Shown here piece by piece: positions 33,385-41,906 of a stretch of 64,000 bases of DNA. The position numbers were made by a program, and so were the translations under genes. The notes beneath the pieces were generated by a model, which was not told the DNA's origin, ran no database searches, and was given only the letters and a program-made list of their open reading frames with translations. The DNA is from Mesonia sp008017825 (lineage in GTDB: Bacteria; Bacteroidota; Bacteroidia; Flavobacteriales; Flavobacteriaceae). Position 1 is the first letter of the stretch, and each line of letters starts with the position of its first letter. The stretch spans positions 62,001 through 126,000 of the forward strand of contig NZ_VRLS01000086.1 of NCBI RefSeq assembly GCF_008017825.1, written 5' to 3'.

Positions 33385-33412
33385 AAAGCTCGTCTTGAAG
33401 AAGACGAGCTTT
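33385..33412. terminator. Bidirectional terminator between csaA and the DUF3276 gene
   Basis: AAAGCTCGTCTT (33385-33396) pairs perfectly with AAGACGAGCTTT (33401-33412) around GAAG; T-rich on both transcript directions. Confidence 0.88.
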
Positions 33413-33432
33413 AAATATTTTTTCTTTAATGA

Positions 33433-33813
33433 TTAAATATCATCAAAACTTACATCAGTGAAATCACCTGTAGAAGTTCCATTAGAGGAAATATCTTCGG
33501 TGGTTTCGTATTCTTTTTTGAAATCTTTTTGGTGACGTTCACTAATTACTTCTTCTCCTTTTTCATTGATGATGTAATTTGTCATTTCTTTTAAAATCTC
33601 TTCAAAACCTTCAAAATCCTCTTTATATAAGTAGATTTTGTGCTTTTTGTAGAAAAATGAACCATCATCGTTAGTGAATTTTTTACTTTCTGTAATGGTT
33701 AAATAGTAATCATCAGCTTTAGTCGCTCTTACATCAAAGAAATACGTACGTCTTCCAGCTCTTAAAACTTTAGAAAATATTTCTTCTTTCTGCATCGTTC
33801 CGTTGTCGCTCAT
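33433..33813 (-). CDS. DUF3276 family (PUR-like) protein
   Basis: A 126-residue cytoplasmic protein typical of Bacteroidota. The conserved core is EEIFSKVLRAGRRTYFFDVR, DDYYLTITESKKF and FYKKHKIYLYKEDFEGFEEI, a PUR-alpha-like single-strand nucleic acid binding fold; the C-terminus is acidic and low-complexity. A -7 element (TATTTTTG on the - strand, 33817-33824) ends only three bases before the ATG at 33813, suggesting a leaderless transcript; a second ATG at 33795 would give a 120-residue protein. Function in the cell is not established. Confidence 0.85.
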   Translation of the reverse strand: MSDNGTMQKEEIFSKVLRAGRRTYFFDVRATKADDYYLTITESKKFTNDDGSFFYKKHKIYLYKEDFEGFEEILKEMTNYIINEKGEEVISERHQKDFKKEYETTEDISSNGTSTGDFTDVSFDDI

Positions 33814-33816
33814 AGT

Positions 33817-33824
33817 CAAAAATA
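33817..33824 (-). promoter_or_regulatory. -7 promoter element (TATTTTTG) abutting the DUF3276 start
   Basis: A match to TAnnTTTG on the - strand. At the usual 5-7 base distance transcription would start at or within the ATG at 33811-33813, so either the mRNA is leaderless or the ATG at 33795 is used. Confidence 0.55.
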
Positions 33825-33885
33825 TTAGTGTTTATTTTTAGTTGCTGTCAAAAATCATAAAAATATTAACATATAGCAAGAAAAA

Positions 33886-35643
33886 TCAATTTTCTTTTTC
33901 ACTCAGTTGCTTTAAATAAAGCTCTTTGTAATAGCCTTCTTTAGTGATAAGTTGATTGTGAGTACCTTGTTGTAAAATTTCTCCATCTTCTAAGACAATG
34001 ATTTTGTCTGCATTTTTAGCAGAAGAGACTCTGTGACTTACAATTACTGTAGTTTTCTTGCTGGAGATGGCGTGTAGGTTATTAAGAATTTCTTCTTCCG
34101 TCTCCGTATCTACAGCAGAGAGACAATCATCAAATAATAGAATTTGAGGGTCTTGAATAATAGCTCGTGCAATAGAAACCCTTTGTTTTTGTCCGCCAGA
34201 AAGAGTGATTCCTCTTTCTCCTAAAACAGTATCGTAACCTTTGGAGAAGTTGGTAATGTTTTTATGAACGGCGGCATTTTTAGCTGCGGTCATAACTTCT
34301 TCTTCCGAGGCATCGTTTTTACCAAATTTAATATTGTTTTTTATAGAGTCGCTAAACAAAAATGCATCTTGAGGTACATAACCTATAGCTTTTCTTAAGC
34401 TAGATAAATGGAGCTGCTTTATCTCTTTTTTATCAATTAATAATTCTCCGTTTTGGACATCGTAGAGTCTGCTTATAAGTTCTAGAATAGTAGATTTGCC
34501 CGAACCTGTTTTTCCTATAATAGCTAAGGTTTCTCCAGGATGAATATTGAAAGAAACATTTTTTAAGGCTGTTATACCTGTGTCTTCGTAAGTAAAAGTG
34601 ATGTTTTTAAATTCGATATCTCCATTAATTTCTGTTTCTTCATCAGAATGATTGTTGATTTCGGGTTTTTCACTTAGAAACTCATTAATTCTTTTTTGTG
34701 AAGCTTCTGCACGTTGAACCATATCGGCCACCCAGCCTACGGTAGCTACTGGCCAAGTAAGCATATTCACATATAAGAGAAATTCAACAATAATTCCAAA
34801 ATTGTCAATTTCACCGCTAATGACTTGTTTACCTCCAATGTAAATTACCAAAATATTACTGATTCCGATAAGCAAAACCATTAAGGGAAAGAAAAAAGCT
34901 TGCACTTTTACAAGGTCAATGTTCTTTTCTTTATTCATATTGGAGAGTTCAACAAACTCTTTATTAATTTGCTGTTCTAAACCGTAGGATTTAATCACTG
35001 TAATTCCGCTAAAGCTTTCTTGAGTATAAGTATTAAGCTTAGATAGGTACTGCTGAACGATAGTACTTTTTTTGTTGATTTCCCGACTTAATTTGTAAAT
35101 CGCAAAAGATAAAAAAGGTAAGGGAGCAACGGTATAAAGAGTTAACATAGGAGCTGTACTTATCATATAAGCCAGAACCACCACAAATAAGGTAATGGTT
35201 GTAGCGCTATACATTAAAGCAGGTCCCGTATACATTCTTACTTTAGAAACATCATCACTTATACGGTTCATTAAGTCTCCTGTTCTGTTTTTCTTATAAA
35301 AATTTAAAGACAGGGCTTGGTATTGGCGATATACTTCATTTTTAAGATCAAATTCAATGTGTCTAGAAACTACGATAAAAGTTTGTCGCATTAAGAAAGT
35401 TAGAAATGCTGAAATTAAAGTAGCTCCTAAAATGATAAGTATATTATCGATTAAGGTAGATTTTACATAGCTAGCATCGGTAATTTCATCATTGATGTAT
35501 TGTTCGATGACGTGGGTAGAGTCTCCAATAAACTGGGGAACATATAAAGCAAAAATTCGTGCAGCTATGGTAATTATGAGTCCTAAAAATAAGCGTCCTT
35601 TATATTTTGCGAAGTACTTATTGATATGCTGAAGTTCTTTCAT
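33886..35643 (-). CDS. ABC transporter, fused permease and ATPase (MsbA-like)
   Basis: A 585-residue half-transporter that works as a homodimeric exporter in the inner membrane. Residues 1 to about 310 form a six-helix transmembrane domain; the ATPase follows with Walker A IIGKTGSGKSTILEL, a Q-loop GYVPQDAFLFSDSI, the signature LSGGQKQRVSIARAI, Walker B ILLFDDCLSAVD and the H-loop VIVSHR. The arrangement and the coupling-helix region (EVYRQYQALSLNFYKKNRTG) are those of lipid A or multidrug exporters. The transported molecule cannot be deduced. It diverges from the leucine dehydrogenase gene. Confidence 0.9.
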   Translation of the reverse strand: MKELQHINKYFAKYKGRLFLGLIITIAARIFALYVPQFIGDSTHVIEQYINDEITDASYVKSTLIDNILIILGATLISAFLTFLMRQTFIVVSRHIEFDLKNEVYRQYQALSLNFYKKNRTGDLMNRISDDVSKVRMYTGPALMYSATTITLFVVVLAYMISTAPMLTLYTVAPLPFLSFAIYKLSREINKKSTIVQQYLSKLNTYTQESFSGITVIKSYGLEQQINKEFVELSNMNKEKNIDLVKVQAFFFPLMVLLIGISNILVIYIGGKQVISGEIDNFGIIVEFLLYVNMLTWPVATVGWVADMVQRAEASQKRINEFLSEKPEINNHSDEETEINGDIEFKNITFTYEDTGITALKNVSFNIHPGETLAIIGKTGSGKSTILELISRLYDVQNGELLIDKKEIKQLHLSSLRKAIGYVPQDAFLFSDSIKNNIKFGKNDASEEEVMTAAKNAAVHKNITNFSKGYDTVLGERGITLSGGQKQRVSIARAIIQDPQILLFDDCLSAVDTETEEEILNNLHAISSKKTTVIVSHRVSSAKNADKIIVLEDGEILQQGTHNQLITKEGYYKELYLKQLSEKEN

Positions 35644-35720
35644 AAAACTAAATCAGTAAATATTTATTGATGATTATTCAATTTAACACCAAGATCGTTC
35701 ATTATCTTTCAAACAATGTT

Positions 35721-35728
35721 TACTTTTG
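35721..35728 (+). promoter_or_regulatory. -7 promoter element (TACTTTTG) for leucine dehydrogenase
   Basis: Exact TAnnTTTG match 42 bases before the ATG at 35771. Confidence 0.65.
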
Positions 35729-35770
35729 CGGTTCGATATTAAGAAATACATAAATTAAAAAGTTTTACCT

Positions 35771-36874
35771 ATGAACGCTGAAATTTTAAAAGCAAACGAA
35801 TTAAAAAAAGTAGCGCCAGTATTTGGGCAACTTTCTTTTGATGAACATGAACAAGTTGTTTTTTGTAACGACAAAGATACAGGTTTAAAAGCAATAATAG
35901 GAATACATAATACAACTTTAGGACCTGCTTTAGGAGGAACTCGAATGTGGGATTATGCTAGTGAATGGGAAGCATTAAATGATGTGTTGAGATTATCTCG
36001 CGGGATGACCTTTAAAAGTGCAGTGACTGGTTTAAACCTTGGAGGAGGAAAAGCGGTTATTATAGGAGATGCTAAAACTCAAAAAACACCTGAATTAATG
36101 AGGAAGTTTGGAGAGTATGTAGATTCATTAGGTGGAAAATATATTACTGCGGAAGATGTAGGGATGGATACTGCCGATATGGACACGGTAAGAGAGGTAA
36201 CTAAACACGTAACAGGTATTTCTGAACATTTAGGAGGTTCTGGAAACCCTTCTCCAATTACTGCTTACGGTGTGTATATGGGAATGAAGGCTGCAGCAAA
36301 ATATAAATATGGAAAAGATTCTTTAGCTGGTAAAAAAGTATTGGTACAAGGGATTGGACATGTAGGAGAAACTTTAGTTAAATACATTGCTGAAGAGGGA
36401 GGAGAAGTACTTATTGCAGATATTAACCAAGAGCGTTTAGAGCAAATAAGAGATAAATATGGAGCTGTGATTTTTGGAGGCGAAGATTTATATACTGCCG
36501 ATGTGGATATTTATGCACCTTGTGCTTTAGGAGCTACGGTAAATGATGAGACTATTCATAAGTTAAATGTTGATATTGTTGCAGGAGCAGCGAACAATCA
36601 ATTAGCCGATGAAAAAGTTCATGGAAAAATGCTACAAGAAAAAGGTATCGTTTACGCTCCAGACTTCTTAATCAATGCAGGAGGGATTATTAATGTTTAT
36701 GCAGAATTAGAAGGTTATGATAAGCCAGAGATTATGCGTAAAACTGAAAATATCTACCATACTACTTTAGAGATTTTAAATTCTGCGGAAGCGAATCAAA
36801 TCACTACGCATCAATCTGCTTTAAAAGTTGCTCAAGATAGAATTGAAAAAAGAAAAGCAGAAAAGAAGCAGTAA
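35771..36874 (+). CDS. Leucine/valine/phenylalanine (Glu/Leu/Phe/Val) dehydrogenase
   Basis: Oxidative deaminase of branched-chain amino acids, producing 2-oxo acids and NADH in the cytoplasm; 367 residues. The substrate domain has TLGPALGGTRMWDY, the catalytic-lysine segment GLNLGGGKAVIIGD and AEDVGMDTADMDTV; the NAD-binding domain starts VLVQGIGHVGETLVKYI (G-x-G-x-x-G). This length and the GGTRMW motif fit leucine dehydrogenase better than glutamate dehydrogenase. It would feed the leucine breakdown route that ends with HMG-CoA lyase, encoded at 42567. It has its own promoter and a terminator downstream. Confidence 0.9.
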   Translation: MNAEILKANELKKVAPVFGQLSFDEHEQVVFCNDKDTGLKAIIGIHNTTLGPALGGTRMWDYASEWEALNDVLRLSRGMTFKSAVTGLNLGGGKAVIIGDAKTQKTPELMRKFGEYVDSLGGKYITAEDVGMDTADMDTVREVTKHVTGISEHLGGSGNPSPITAYGVYMGMKAAAKYKYGKDSLAGKKVLVQGIGHVGETLVKYIAEEGGEVLIADINQERLEQIRDKYGAVIFGGEDLYTADVDIYAPCALGATVNDETIHKLNVDIVAGAANNQLADEKVHGKMLQEKGIVYAPDFLINAGGIINVYAELEGYDKPEIMRKTENIYHTTLEILNSAEANQITTHQSALKVAQDRIEKRKAEKKQ

Positions 36875-36899
36875 GCATTAGAAAAACATAATTTAATTA

Positions 36900-36907
36900 T
36901 ATTTTTG
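36900..36907 (+). promoter_or_regulatory. -7 promoter element (TATTTTTG) for nusB, overlapping a terminator
   Basis: Exact TAnnTTTG match. It ends three bases before the left arm of the terminator hairpin (36910-36937), so the nusB transcript would begin within the hairpin. Confidence 0.55.
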
Positions 36908-36909
36908 CA

Positions 36910-36937
36910 GGGCGAAATAACTATTTCGCCCTTTTTT
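36910..36937 (+). terminator. Terminator after leucine dehydrogenase
   Basis: GGGCGAAAT (36910-36918) pairs perfectly with ATTTCGCCC (36923-36931) around AACT, followed by six T. It lies between the -7 element and the start of nusB. Confidence 0.85.
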
Positions 36938-36962
36938 AATTTAAAGTTCTTTAAAATACGCT

Positions 36963-37904
36963 ATGTTAACAAGAAGACATATTCGAGTAAAAGTAATGCA
37001 GTCTATGTACGCATTTACACAATCGGCTAACGATAACTTAATTGCTGAGCAAAAATTTCTTCAGAAGAGTATGGGAGAAATGTATGATTTATTTTTACTC
37101 AACTTAGATTTACTGGTTCAAGTAAAAAATAAAGCTCAAGATTACTTAGAGAAATCACAGAAGAAACATCTTGCTACAAATGAGGATAAAAATCCTAATC
37201 TTAAATTCATTCAGAATAAATTAATTTACAAGATTGAACATAGCGAAAATCTTAGTGAGTTATTGGATGATAAAAAATTGACCAATTGGCAACAGGATGA
37301 CGAATATGTGAATATTATTTGGGAGGAAGTAAAACAAAGCGAAACTTATAAAGATTACTTAACATCAGACCTATCTTCGTTTCAAGAAGATAAAGAATTT
37401 ATCATAACTATATTTAAGGAAATCATAGCTCCTAATGATAAGCTTTATGATTACTTAGAAGATAAAAAACTGACTTGGTTGGATGATTTACCTATTGTTA
37501 ATACCAGCATCCTTAAGTTTTTGAAAAAAGAAAAGGAAGCCAATCCAGAGGTAAAAGTCCCTAAACTATTTAAGAATAGGGAGGATGAGGAATTTGCAAT
37601 AGAATTGTTTAGAAAAACACTTTTAAATCAAGAAGCTTACGTAGAAGATATTCAAGAAAAAACTCCTAATTGGGATAAAGATAGAATAGCTGGCGTAGAT
37701 AGCATATTGCTTAAAATGGCAATTTGTGAATTTATGAAGTTTCCTTCGATTCCTGTCAAGGTTACTATTAATGAATATTTGGAGATTGCAAAAGAGTATA
37801 GTACTCCAAAAAGTAGCGTGTTTATTAATGGAATTTTAGATAAGTTATCTAAGGAGTATAAAAGTTCAGAAAAAATCAATAAAATTGGTCGCGGATTAAT
37901 GTAA
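36963..37904 (+). CDS. nusB: Transcription antitermination factor NusB
   Basis: RNA-binding factor that joins NusE on boxA sequences for rRNA antitermination. The 313-residue protein has the long Bacteroidota form: N-terminal LTRRHIRVKVMQSMYAFTQS is the usual NusB start, a Lys/Glu-rich middle (about 50-210) is specific to this phylum, and the C-terminal globular part has DRIAGVDSILLKMAICEFMK, FPSIPVKVTINEYLEIAKEY and FINGILDKLSKEY, the conserved NusB helices. It begins a run with DUF1573 and yajC genes; the gap of 64 bases before DUF1573 suggests separate or partly shared transcription. Confidence 0.92.
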   Translation: MLTRRHIRVKVMQSMYAFTQSANDNLIAEQKFLQKSMGEMYDLFLLNLDLLVQVKNKAQDYLEKSQKKHLATNEDKNPNLKFIQNKLIYKIEHSENLSELLDDKKLTNWQQDDEYVNIIWEEVKQSETYKDYLTSDLSSFQEDKEFIITIFKEIIAPNDKLYDYLEDKKLTWLDDLPIVNTSILKFLKKEKEANPEVKVPKLFKNREDEEFAIELFRKTLLNQEAYVEDIQEKTPNWDKDRIAGVDSILLKMAICEFMKFPSIPVKVTINEYLEIAKEYSTPKSSVFINGILDKLSKEYKSSEKINKIGRGLM

Positions 37905-37968
37905 TCCATTAAATTTTATTATTTTTAGCACTTGAAAAATCAATTACAAACAATTAAAATAAGTTAAA

Positions 37969-38487
37969 ATGAAAAAAGGATTTTTAATGTTAGCTGCTGT
38001 AGCGGCAATGGTTTTTACATCATGTAAAGAAAATGCAGCAGATAAGGTAAATGCAGAAAACGAGAAAGAAGTTGCTGAACGTGATGCTAACACTTCTGGA
38101 GCTCCAGCAATGAAGTTTGAAGAAGACATGCATGATTTTGGAACTATCAATGAAGGAGATGTTGTAGAGCATACGTTTACATTTGAAAATACCGGAGATG
38201 CGCCTTTAGTTGTTTCTAATGCAAAAGGAAGCTGTGGTTGTACTGTTCCTACTTGGTCTAAAGAACCAATCGCTCCAGGTGAAAAAGGAGAGATGGTAGT
38301 TAAGTTTAACTCTAATGGTAAGCCTAATAACCAAATGAAGACTGTTAGAATTACTGCTAACACAGAGTCTGGTCAAGAAACTATCAAAATTAAAGCTTTC
38401 GTAACTCCTAAAGCAGGTGGTGCAGCAACTGGAAATCCTGTTAATAATACAGCAGTACAGCCAGGACACGAAGGACATAACCACTAA
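37969..38487 (+). CDS. DUF1573 domain lipoprotein
   Basis: A 172-residue predicted lipoprotein. The N-terminal MKKGFLMLAAVAAMVFTSCK carries a type II signal peptide with Cys19. Residues about 45-140 form a DUF1573 immunoglobulin-like domain (HDFGTINEGDVVEHTFTFEN, GDAPLVVSNAKGSCGCTVP, EGEMVVKFNSNGKP-like stretches), found widely in Bacteroidota with unknown function. The C-terminus is His/Gly rich (PGHEGHNH). It is nine bases upstream of yajC, and the nusB-DUF1573-yajC order recurs in this group by my recollection. Confidence 0.9.
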   Translation: MKKGFLMLAAVAAMVFTSCKENAADKVNAENEKEVAERDANTSGAPAMKFEEDMHDFGTINEGDVVEHTFTFENTGDAPLVVSNAKGSCGCTVPTWSKEPIAPGEKGEMVVKFNSNGKPNNQMKTVRITANTESGQETIKIKAFVTPKAGGAATGNPVNNTAVQPGHEGHNH

Positions 38488-38496
38488 TTTTTTTTA

Positions 38497-38790
38497 ATGG
38501 AAAACTTAACCAGTTTTTTACCTTTTATTGCGATTATAATCATATTTTACTTCTTTATGATTAGACCGCAGCAAAAGCGTCAAAAGGAAGAAAAGAATTT
38601 TTCTGAAAATTTAAAAAAAGGTGATAGAGTTATTACCAAGAGTGGAATGCACGGTAAAATTGTAGATTTTAGTGAAAAACTAAATACTGTAATTATAGAA
38701 ACGGGTGCAGGAAAAATCACTTTTGAAAGATCTTCTATATCATCGGAGTTGAGTAAGCAATTAAATACAACTACTCCAAAAGAAAATTAA
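38497..38790 (+). CDS. yajC: Preprotein translocase subunit YajC
   Basis: A small single-pass inner-membrane protein (97 residues) that associates with SecDF and the Sec translocon. A helix (FLPFIAIIIIFYFFMIRP) is followed by the YajC hallmark QQKRQKEEKNFSENLKKGDR, then VITKSGMHGKIVDFSEKLNTV and a short beta-rich cytoplasmic domain. It starts nine bases after the DUF1573 gene and is followed by a bidirectional terminator. Confidence 0.94.
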   Translation: MENLTSFLPFIAIIIIFYFFMIRPQQKRQKEEKNFSENLKKGDRVITKSGMHGKIVDFSEKLNTVIIETGAGKITFERSSISSELSKQLNTTTPKEN

Positions 38791-38813
38791 TTCTACTATT
38801 TAGATAATAAAAT

Positions 38814-38844
38814 AAAAAGGATTCCTTAACGGAATCCTTTTTTT
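38814..38844. terminator. Bidirectional terminator after yajC
   Basis: AAAAAGGATTCC pairs with GGAATCCTTTTT around TTAAC, followed by more T. It overlaps the end of the converging gene. Confidence 0.85.
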
Positions 38845-39430
38845 ATTTATACTTATTATATAAACCCACCTGATTTATGATCATAGGTTTAATTTTTTCT
38901 AATCGTTTATCTTTTGTATTTGATCTTTTGGCTTCCCTTATATAATCAGCATACTCTCTTTGTTTGCCTTTTGTTAGGTTGTGAAATGAAGTTTCCATTT
39001 CAGGGTTTTTTTGAAAATATTGAGTTAACTCTGTGGGGATAAGTAATTCCTTATTTTTTTGAATAGGGACAGACTTACCCTCTTTTTGTAATTCGATTGC
39101 TTCCTCTATATAAGTTTTTAGCGTAGGAGAGTCAATTTTATCTTCCTTGGTAAATCTAATTTGCCTGAGGGCTTTTGTTTTTCCTTCTTGAGCATTTACC
39201 AACAAACTGGTATTCTTTTTCAATAAGGCTCCGTTAAAAAACCATAGTGCATAGTGATTTTTAAAACCACCGAGACTTACTACATTTTTATTGTTTAAGG
39301 TGTATGTAGGAGCTCCCCATTTAATGGTTTCCTTTAAGTCTGTTGACAAAATGACTTCTCTAAGTTGTATAAGTTCATGTTCCCATTGGGGGTGTTTTTC
39401 TATATAGTCTTCAAAATTCTTAACTGGCAT
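38843..39430 (-). CDS. YdeI/OmpD-associated family protein with DUF1801-type domain
   Basis: A 195-residue cytoplasmic protein. The N-terminal half (ETIKWGAPTYTLNNKNVVSL, HYALWFFNGALLKK) is a YdhG/DUF1801-like fold; the C-terminal part (IPTELTQYFQKNPEMETSFH, LTKGKQREYADYIREAKRSN, TKDKRLEKI) is the YdeI/OmdA 'bacteriocin protection' region. The molecular function of these domains is unknown; a link to peptide resistance has been reported for YdeI in enteric bacteria but cannot be carried over here. It stands alone between two convergent or unrelated units. Confidence 0.82.
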   Translation of the reverse strand: MPVKNFEDYIEKHPQWEHELIQLREVILSTDLKETIKWGAPTYTLNNKNVVSLGGFKNHYALWFFNGALLKKNTSLLVNAQEGKTKALRQIRFTKEDKIDSPTLKTYIEEAIELQKEGKSVPIQKNKELLIPTELTQYFQKNPEMETSFHNLTKGKQREYADYIREAKRSNTKDKRLEKIKPMIINQVGLYNKYK

Positions 39431-39476
39431 TTTTTTTAGATTTATTGGTAATTAATTATTTAAGATAAAAAGGTAT

Positions 39477-39507
39477 AAAAAAAAGCCCAAGTAAAACTTG
39501 AGCTTTT
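39477..39507 (-). terminator. Terminator after pepT
   Basis: On the - strand AAAAGCTCAAGT and ACTTGGGCTTTT face each other with one mismatch, followed by a T run. It lies 20 bases past the pepT stop. Confidence 0.8.
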
Positions 39508-39526
39508 GAGTAATTAATAGCTTTAT

Positions 39527-40771
39527 CTAAGCTTGGTATTTTTTCGCTGTAAGTTCAGCTACTTTAACAATAACTTCTGTAGCTTTAATCATACTTTCTA
39601 CAGGAACATATTCGTACCTTCCATGAAAATTATGACCTCCAGCAAATATATTAGGACAAGGTAGCCCCATAAAAGAAAGTTGAGAACCATCGGTGCCGCC
39701 TCTAATTGGTTTAATTAAAGGTTCAATGTTCACCTCTCTCATCGCTTCTTCTGCAATATCTACAATATGCATTACAGGCTCTAGTTTTTCACGCATATTA
39801 AAGTATTGATCTTTGATTTCTATTTCAATAACTTCTTTATCATGCTGAGAGTTAATTTCGCTTACTAGATCTAACATCATTTTTTTTCGAGCTTCAAAGT
39901 GAATTTTGTCGTGATCTCTAATAATGTAGTTCAATTTGGTTTCTTCTACTTTACCATTAATTTCTGTTAAATGGAAAAAACCTTGAGTTCCTTCGGTATG
40001 TTCTGGAGTCTCAAGGCGAGGTAGGGAATTGATAAAATCTTGAGCAATATACATGCTATTTACCATTTTTCCCTTCGCATAGCCAGGGTGAACGATCTTT
40101 CCTTTTACTTTTATTTTTGCTCCTGCAGCGTTAAAATTTTCATATTCTAACTCACCAATTTGACTTCCATCCATGGTATAGGCCCATTCTGCACCAAATT
40201 TGGCAACATCAAATTTATGTGCTCCCCTTCCAATTTCTTCATCTGGTGTAAAACAAACTTTTATAGGACCGTGTTTTATTTCTGGATGTTGAATTAGATA
40301 TTCCATCGCAGACATAATTTCTGTGATTCCTGCTTTATCATCTGCTCCTAACAATGTAGTTCCGTCGGTGGTGATAAGCGTCTGCCCTTTATATTGCAAT
40401 AGATCTTCAAAATAATCTGGAGAAAGAATGATCCCTTCCTCTTCATTTAAGATAATATCTTTCCCATCATAATTCTCTACAATCTGAGGTTTTATATTCG
40501 CTCCGGTGAAATCTGGTGAGGTATCAAAATGAGAAACAAACCCTATGGCAGGTACTTCGTGATCTACATTACTAGGTAGAGTAGCCATAACATAAGCATT
40601 ATCATCTATATTTACATCGCTCATTCCTATAGCTTTTAACTCTTCAGTTAATTGCTTTGCTAAATCCCATTGTTTGTTGGTGCTTGGTGTGGTACTGCTT
40701 TCTGGGTCACTTTCGGTATCTACAGTTACGTAACTTACAAAGCGATTTATAATAAGTTGTTTTTCTATCAT
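39527..40771 (-). CDS. pepT: Peptidase T (tripeptide aminopeptidase)
   Basis: A cytoplasmic dizinc M20B aminopeptidase of 414 residues that removes the N-terminal residue of tripeptides. Metal and catalytic motifs are visible: GFVSHFDTSPDFTG (first His and Asp), TTLLGADDKAGITEIM (bridging Asp), CFTPDEEIGRGAHKFD (catalytic Glu pair), YTMDGSQIGELEYENF and the C-terminal IRGGTDGSQLSFMGLPCPNI and GGHNFHGRYEYV. Length and motif order match PepT. It is a single-gene unit with its own terminator. Confidence 0.95.
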   Translation of the reverse strand: MIEKQLIINRFVSYVTVDTESDPESSTTPSTNKQWDLAKQLTEELKAIGMSDVNIDDNAYVMATLPSNVDHEVPAIGFVSHFDTSPDFTGANIKPQIVENYDGKDIILNEEEGIILSPDYFEDLLQYKGQTLITTDGTTLLGADDKAGITEIMSAMEYLIQHPEIKHGPIKVCFTPDEEIGRGAHKFDVAKFGAEWAYTMDGSQIGELEYENFNAAGAKIKVKGKIVHPGYAKGKMVNSMYIAQDFINSLPRLETPEHTEGTQGFFHLTEINGKVEETKLNYIIRDHDKIHFEARKKMMLDLVSEINSQHDKEVIEIEIKDQYFNMREKLEPVMHIVDIAEEAMREVNIEPLIKPIRGGTDGSQLSFMGLPCPNIFAGGHNFHGRYEYVPVESMIKATEVIVKVAELTAKKYQA

Positions 40772-40856
40772 GGTTTACTTTTTTGGTAAAAATAATTAAT
40801 CGTTAGGGGAGTACAAAGACTTTTAAGAATATGCTTTTAGATTTTTTAAAATAAAG

Positions 40857-40864
40857 TATTTTTG
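40857..40864 (+). promoter_or_regulatory. -7 promoter element (TATTTTTG) for pyrD
   Basis: Exact TAnnTTTG match 16 bases before the pyrD ATG, giving a leader of about 10 bases. Confidence 0.65.
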
Positions 40865-40880
40865 CCAAAACTTTCCCATT

Positions 40881-41906
40881 ATGTATAAGTCTATTATTCG
40901 TCCGATTTTATTTAAGTTTGATCCAGAAAAGGTTCATCACTTTACTTTTTCAACTCTAAAAAACAGCTTAAAAATTCCTGGAGTTTCTTCCGCTTTAGCG
41001 AAAACCTATTTAGTTGAGGATAAAAAATTAGAGAGAAATGTATTCGGACTTAACTTTAAAAACCCGGTAGGCTTAGCAGCAGGCTTTGATAAAGATGCTA
41101 AACTTTACAAAGAATTAAGTCAATTAGGATTTGGTTTTATAGAGATAGGAACGGTAACTCCTAAAGCTCAAGGCGGAAACCCTAAGCAAAGATTATTCCG
41201 TCTAAAAGAAGATCAGGCGATTATTAATAGAATGGGATTTAATAATGAAGGAGTTGAAGCTGCGGTTAAAAGACTAAAAAAGAATAATCACGAGGTTTTA
41301 ATTGGAGGAAATATTGGGAAGAACAAAATTACTCCAAACGAAAATGCAGTTGATGATTATAAAATTTGCTTTGAAGCCTTATTTCCTTACGTAGATTATT
41401 TTGTAGTCAATGTGAGTTCTCCTAACACCCCAAATTTAAGAGCGCTACAAGATAAAGAGCCTCTTACTAGATTGTTAAATACTTTGCAATCGCTTAACGC
41501 GGAAAAGGAAAACAGAAAGCCCATTTTACTAAAAATAGCACCAGATTTAACTGATGATCAACTTTTAGATATTATTGAGATTGTAAATACCACTAAAATT
41601 GCTGGAGTCATCGCTACCAATACAACAATTTCTAGAGAAGGTTTAGAATCTGAGCATAAAGAAGAAATGGGAGGTTTAAGTGGGAAGCCATTAACTTCTC
41701 GTTCTACAGAAGTAATTCGATTTTTATCTGAAAAAAGTAATCAGGCTTTTCCTATTATTGGAGTAGGAGGAATTCATTCTGCTCAAGATGCTTTAGAAAA
41801 ACTACAGGCGGGAGCAAGCTTGGTACAACTCTACACAGGGTTTATATATGAAGGTCCTCAATTGATTAAAGAAATTAATCAAGCGATTTTGAAAGAAAAC
41901 GCTTGA
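40881..41906 (+). CDS. pyrD: Quinone-dependent dihydroorotate dehydrogenase (class 2)
   Basis: Fourth step of pyrimidine synthesis: oxidises dihydroorotate to orotate with FMN and passes electrons to quinone at the inner membrane. The 341-residue length and N-terminal amphipathic helix (MYKSIIRPILFKFDPEKVHH) are class 2 features. Motifs include NPVGLAAGFDKDAKLY, RLFRLKEDQAIINRMGFNN, the catalytic-serine loop VNVSSPNTPNLRALQ and the FMN phosphate site IIGVGGIHSAQDALEKLQAG. Its stop TGA overlaps the TTG start of the LysE-family gene. Confidence 0.95.
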   Translation: MYKSIIRPILFKFDPEKVHHFTFSTLKNSLKIPGVSSALAKTYLVEDKKLERNVFGLNFKNPVGLAAGFDKDAKLYKELSQLGFGFIEIGTVTPKAQGGNPKQRLFRLKEDQAIINRMGFNNEGVEAAVKRLKKNNHEVLIGGNIGKNKITPNENAVDDYKICFEALFPYVDYFVVNVSSPNTPNLRALQDKEPLTRLLNTLQSLNAEKENRKPILLKIAPDLTDDQLLDIIEIVNTTKIAGVIATNTTISREGLESEHKEEMGGLSGKPLTSRSTEVIRFLSEKSNQAFPIIGVGGIHSAQDALEKLQAGASLVQLYTGFIYEGPQLIKEINQAILKENA

